Of a DNA stretch of 64,000 nt, positions 62,371 through 64,000 are shown in pieces. Each line of letters starts with the position of its first letter. Within the stretch, counting starts at the first letter, position 1. The stretch spans positions 1-64,000 of the forward strand of contig CAJCIQ010000021.1 of NCBI GenBank assembly GCA_903970475.1, given 5' to 3'. Made by a program: the position numbers and the translations under genes. The stretch is from Beijerinckiaceae bacterium. GTDB lineage: Bacteria; Bacteroidota; Bacteroidia; Chitinophagales; Chitinophagaceae. Below the pieces are notes generated by a model, which was not told the origin of the DNA, searched no databases, and worked only from the letters and a program-made list of their open reading frames with translations.

Positions 62371-64000
62371 CTATACATTAAGCAAACCCAGTTTGTACAG
62401 GGTGTTAACAGGTTTGTTGTCCCAGAACAATTCGAAATCCTCCAGGCCGGAGGCTTCATAATTGTCTTTGACCTGCTGAAGGGTGAAGTTGCTGTTGTGG
62501 TTGGGGGAGAGCTTTTCTAGGATGGAGGCCAGCCATGCTCCTTTGGATTGATCAACGTTAATTTGGACCGTTTCTCTTTGTCCCTGAAAGGTCAGGGTAC
62601 TCATAGCCCATTGCTGTCCTTTTTTAGATTTGACAAAATGAGCCACCTTGGCATTTTTACCCAACCATATGACCCTGGCGCCGGGTTTGGAGGTATACGC
62701 TTCTTCAGTTAGTATGTTCAGGATATAACCCGGGGCAATTTTGGTGTTGGGTACTTTGAAGTCAAACCATTTCTGCAAGGGGAGGTCCAGGCAGGTACCA
62801 TGCATAAAATTGAATAAGGACTTTTTCAGTCCATAACTGAAAGCCTCGTGATCAGCACCCGAAGGATCTACATGGGGTATGTCGTTATTGGCAAAGGCCC
62901 CGCTGGCTTCCGATTCCTTACGGACCATGAATTTTTCGGGATTCATGCCTACAGGGCTATGGGCCGTCATGGTGAACTGATGCCAAAAAGCAGATTGCAA
63001 TATGCCCGCCGCAAACATTTGCCGGATGACTTCCAGGGCGTCTATGGTTTCCTGAGCCGTCTGGGTTGGGAAGCCATACATGAGGTAGGCATGTACCATG
63101 ATACCTGCCTCGGTGAAGTGTTTGGTTACCCGGGCTACCTGAGCCACCGTCACCCCTTTTTGAATCTTTTCCAACAGCCGGTCGGAAGCTACTTCCAATC
63201 CTCCGGACACGGCGATACATCCTGAAGCTTTGAGGAGTAAACAAAGGTCCCGGCTAAAGCTTTTTTCAAAGCGGATATTGGTCCACCAACTAACGGTAAG
63301 CCTTCTGCGAATGATTTCCAAAGCCAGGGATTTCATGAGGGCCGGGGGGGCTGCTTCATCTACAAAGTGGAATCCGTTCTGACCGGTCTGGGCTATGATT
63401 TCTTCCATCCGGTCGCATAGAATGGAGGCCGTCAGGGGTTCATAGTTTTTGATGTAGTCCAGGGAAATATCACAAAAAGTACATTTTCCCCAATAACAGC
63501 CATGAGCCATGGTTAGCTTATTCCACCGGCCATCACTCCATAAACTGTGCATGGGATTGACGACTTCAATGGCAGAGATATACCTGTCCAGCCACAAGTC
63601 GGAATAATCGGGGGTGCCCACTTGTCCTTGCCTGTAATCTTTGCAGGAAGCATTGTTGAAGAAGGTGACTGTTCCGTCTACAAGCGCAAAAGCGCGTTTC
63701 AATCCTTCCAGCGGAAGTTCGCCCTTTAAATGCTTTACCAGGTTTTCGATCGGCGCTTCTCCGTCATCCAGGGTAATAAAATCTATAAACTCAAAAACCC
63801 TAGTATCGGTTATGGACCTGAGTTCCGTATTCGGAAATCCCCCACCCATGACCACTTTGACCTGGGGATGATGGGACTTGATCCAAAAGCCAGCGCGTAA
63901 GGCGGCATAAAGATTGCCGGGGAACGGTACTGATAAACATACCATGGATGGCTTTAGGGTAAGCAGGTATTGTTCCAGGTGTTCGAATAAGCGCTCATCA
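62371..64000 (-). CDS. B12-binding-type radical SAM protein, 5' end outside window
   Basis: The frame is open to the right edge (upstream residues read ERLFEHLEQYLLTLKPS before an internal Met at 63945), so the start is missing. A cobalamin-binding-like Rossmann part remains at the N-terminus (VKVVMGGGFPNTELRSITDT), then the radical SAM barrel. The cluster segment is GCYWGKCTFCD, spaced CX4CX2C, not the canonical CX3CX2C. SGGLEVASDRLLEKIQKGVT and VHAYLMYGFPTQTAQETIDA follow. A C-terminal domain (from about 400) is unassigned. Substrate unknown. Confidence 0.85.
   Translation of the reverse strand, partial: DERLFEHLEQYLLTLKPSMVCLSVPFPGNLYAALRAGFWIKSHHPQVKVVMGGGFPNTELRSITDTRVFEFIDFITLDDGEAPIENLVKHLKGELPLEGLKRAFALVDGTVTFFNNASCKDYRQGQVGTPDYSDLWLDRYISAIEVVNPMHSLWSDGRWNKLTMAHGCYWGKCTFCDISLDYIKNYEPLTASILCDRMEEIIAQTGQNGFHFVDEAAPPALMKSLALEIIRRRLTVSWWTNIRFEKSFSRDLCLLLKASGCIAVSGGLEVASDRLLEKIQKGVTVAQVARVTKHFTEAGIMVHAYLMYGFPTQTAQETIDALEVIRQMFAAGILQSAFWHQFTMTAHSPVGMNPEKFMVRKESEASGAFANNDIPHVDPSGADHEAFSYGLKKSLFNFMHGTCLDLPLQKWFDFKVPNTKIAPGYILNILTEEAYTSKPGARVIWLGKNAKVAHFVKSKKGQQWAMSTLTFQGQRETVQINVDQSKGAWLASILEKLSPNHNSNFTLQQVKDNYEASGLEDFELFWDNKPVNTLYKLGLLNV

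Noticed and set aside
1-64000. tRNA, rRNA, insertion sequence or prophage
   Set aside because: No cloverleaf-like sequences, transposase, integrase or structural phage genes were seen on either strand.

Overview
The window is chromosomal DNA of a Bacteroidota bacterium, most likely Chitinophagaceae or a close relative. The evidence is three SusC/SusD pairs, an ECF sigma/FecR/TonB-receptor cassette, a DUF6377-type regulator, YXWGXW-repeat proteins, several -7 elements of the form TAnnTTTG and almost no Shine-Dalgarno sequences. I cannot name the genus. I saw no rRNA, tRNA, CRISPR array, insertion sequence or prophage.

Layout. (1) 1-8.6 kb is core: the end of rpsD, rpoA, rplQ, then carA, aroQ, an outer-membrane protein, bioB with an M42 aminopeptidase, a lipoprotein and a LuxE-like acyl-protein synthetase. 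(2) 8.6-14.3 kb is carbohydrate-related: a YXWGXW lipoprotein, an alginate-lyase-fold protein, and a Gfo/Idh/MocA oxidoreductase - GH20 hexosaminidase - alpha/beta hydrolase operon. (3) 14.3-26.6 kb is a polysaccharide utilisation locus on the minus strand (regulator, SusC, SusD, GH71-like, GH71/99-like, GH31). It looks aimed at an alpha-glucan, plausibly alpha-1,3-glucan of fungal walls, and has a strong hairpin between the transporter and enzyme genes. (4) 26.7-34.1 kb holds a DoxX protein and an ECF sigma/FecR/SusC(STN)/SusD cassette ending in a small sigma-region-2-like protein. (5) 34.3-54.7 kb is the most notable part, a two-armed phosphonate locus. The minus arm is phnN-susC-susD-periplasmic phosphatase. 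The plus arm is an orphan OmpR-type response regulator, then phnG-H-I-J-K-L-M, a 2H phosphoesterase, a hexapeptide transferase, phnD-C-E-E, a second phnM and a metallophosphoesterase. (6) 54.7-64 kb holds a fused AraC/PEBP gene remnant, a tail-specific protease, DinB, a GNAT-ankyrin fusion, a second alpha/beta hydrolase, two surface proteins and the end of a radical SAM gene.

How the phosphonate locus could work (inference): the SusC/SusD pair carries an organophosphonate or a phosphorylated conjugate across the outer membrane; the exported phosphatase trims phosphate esters; PhnD-C-E-E takes the phosphonate into the cytoplasm; PhnG-H-I-L couples it to ribose triphosphate; PhnM removes pyrophosphate; PhnJ would cleave the C-P bond; a 2H phosphoesterase or the metallophosphoesterase would open the cyclic ribose phosphate in place of the absent PhnP; PhnN makes PRPP. 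The striking point is that this PhnJ is well conserved yet keeps only one of the four C-terminal cysteines (241, 244, 266, 272 in E. coli) assigned to the iron-sulfur cluster and the thiyl radical. Either the chemistry differs or this C-P lyase is altered or inactive.
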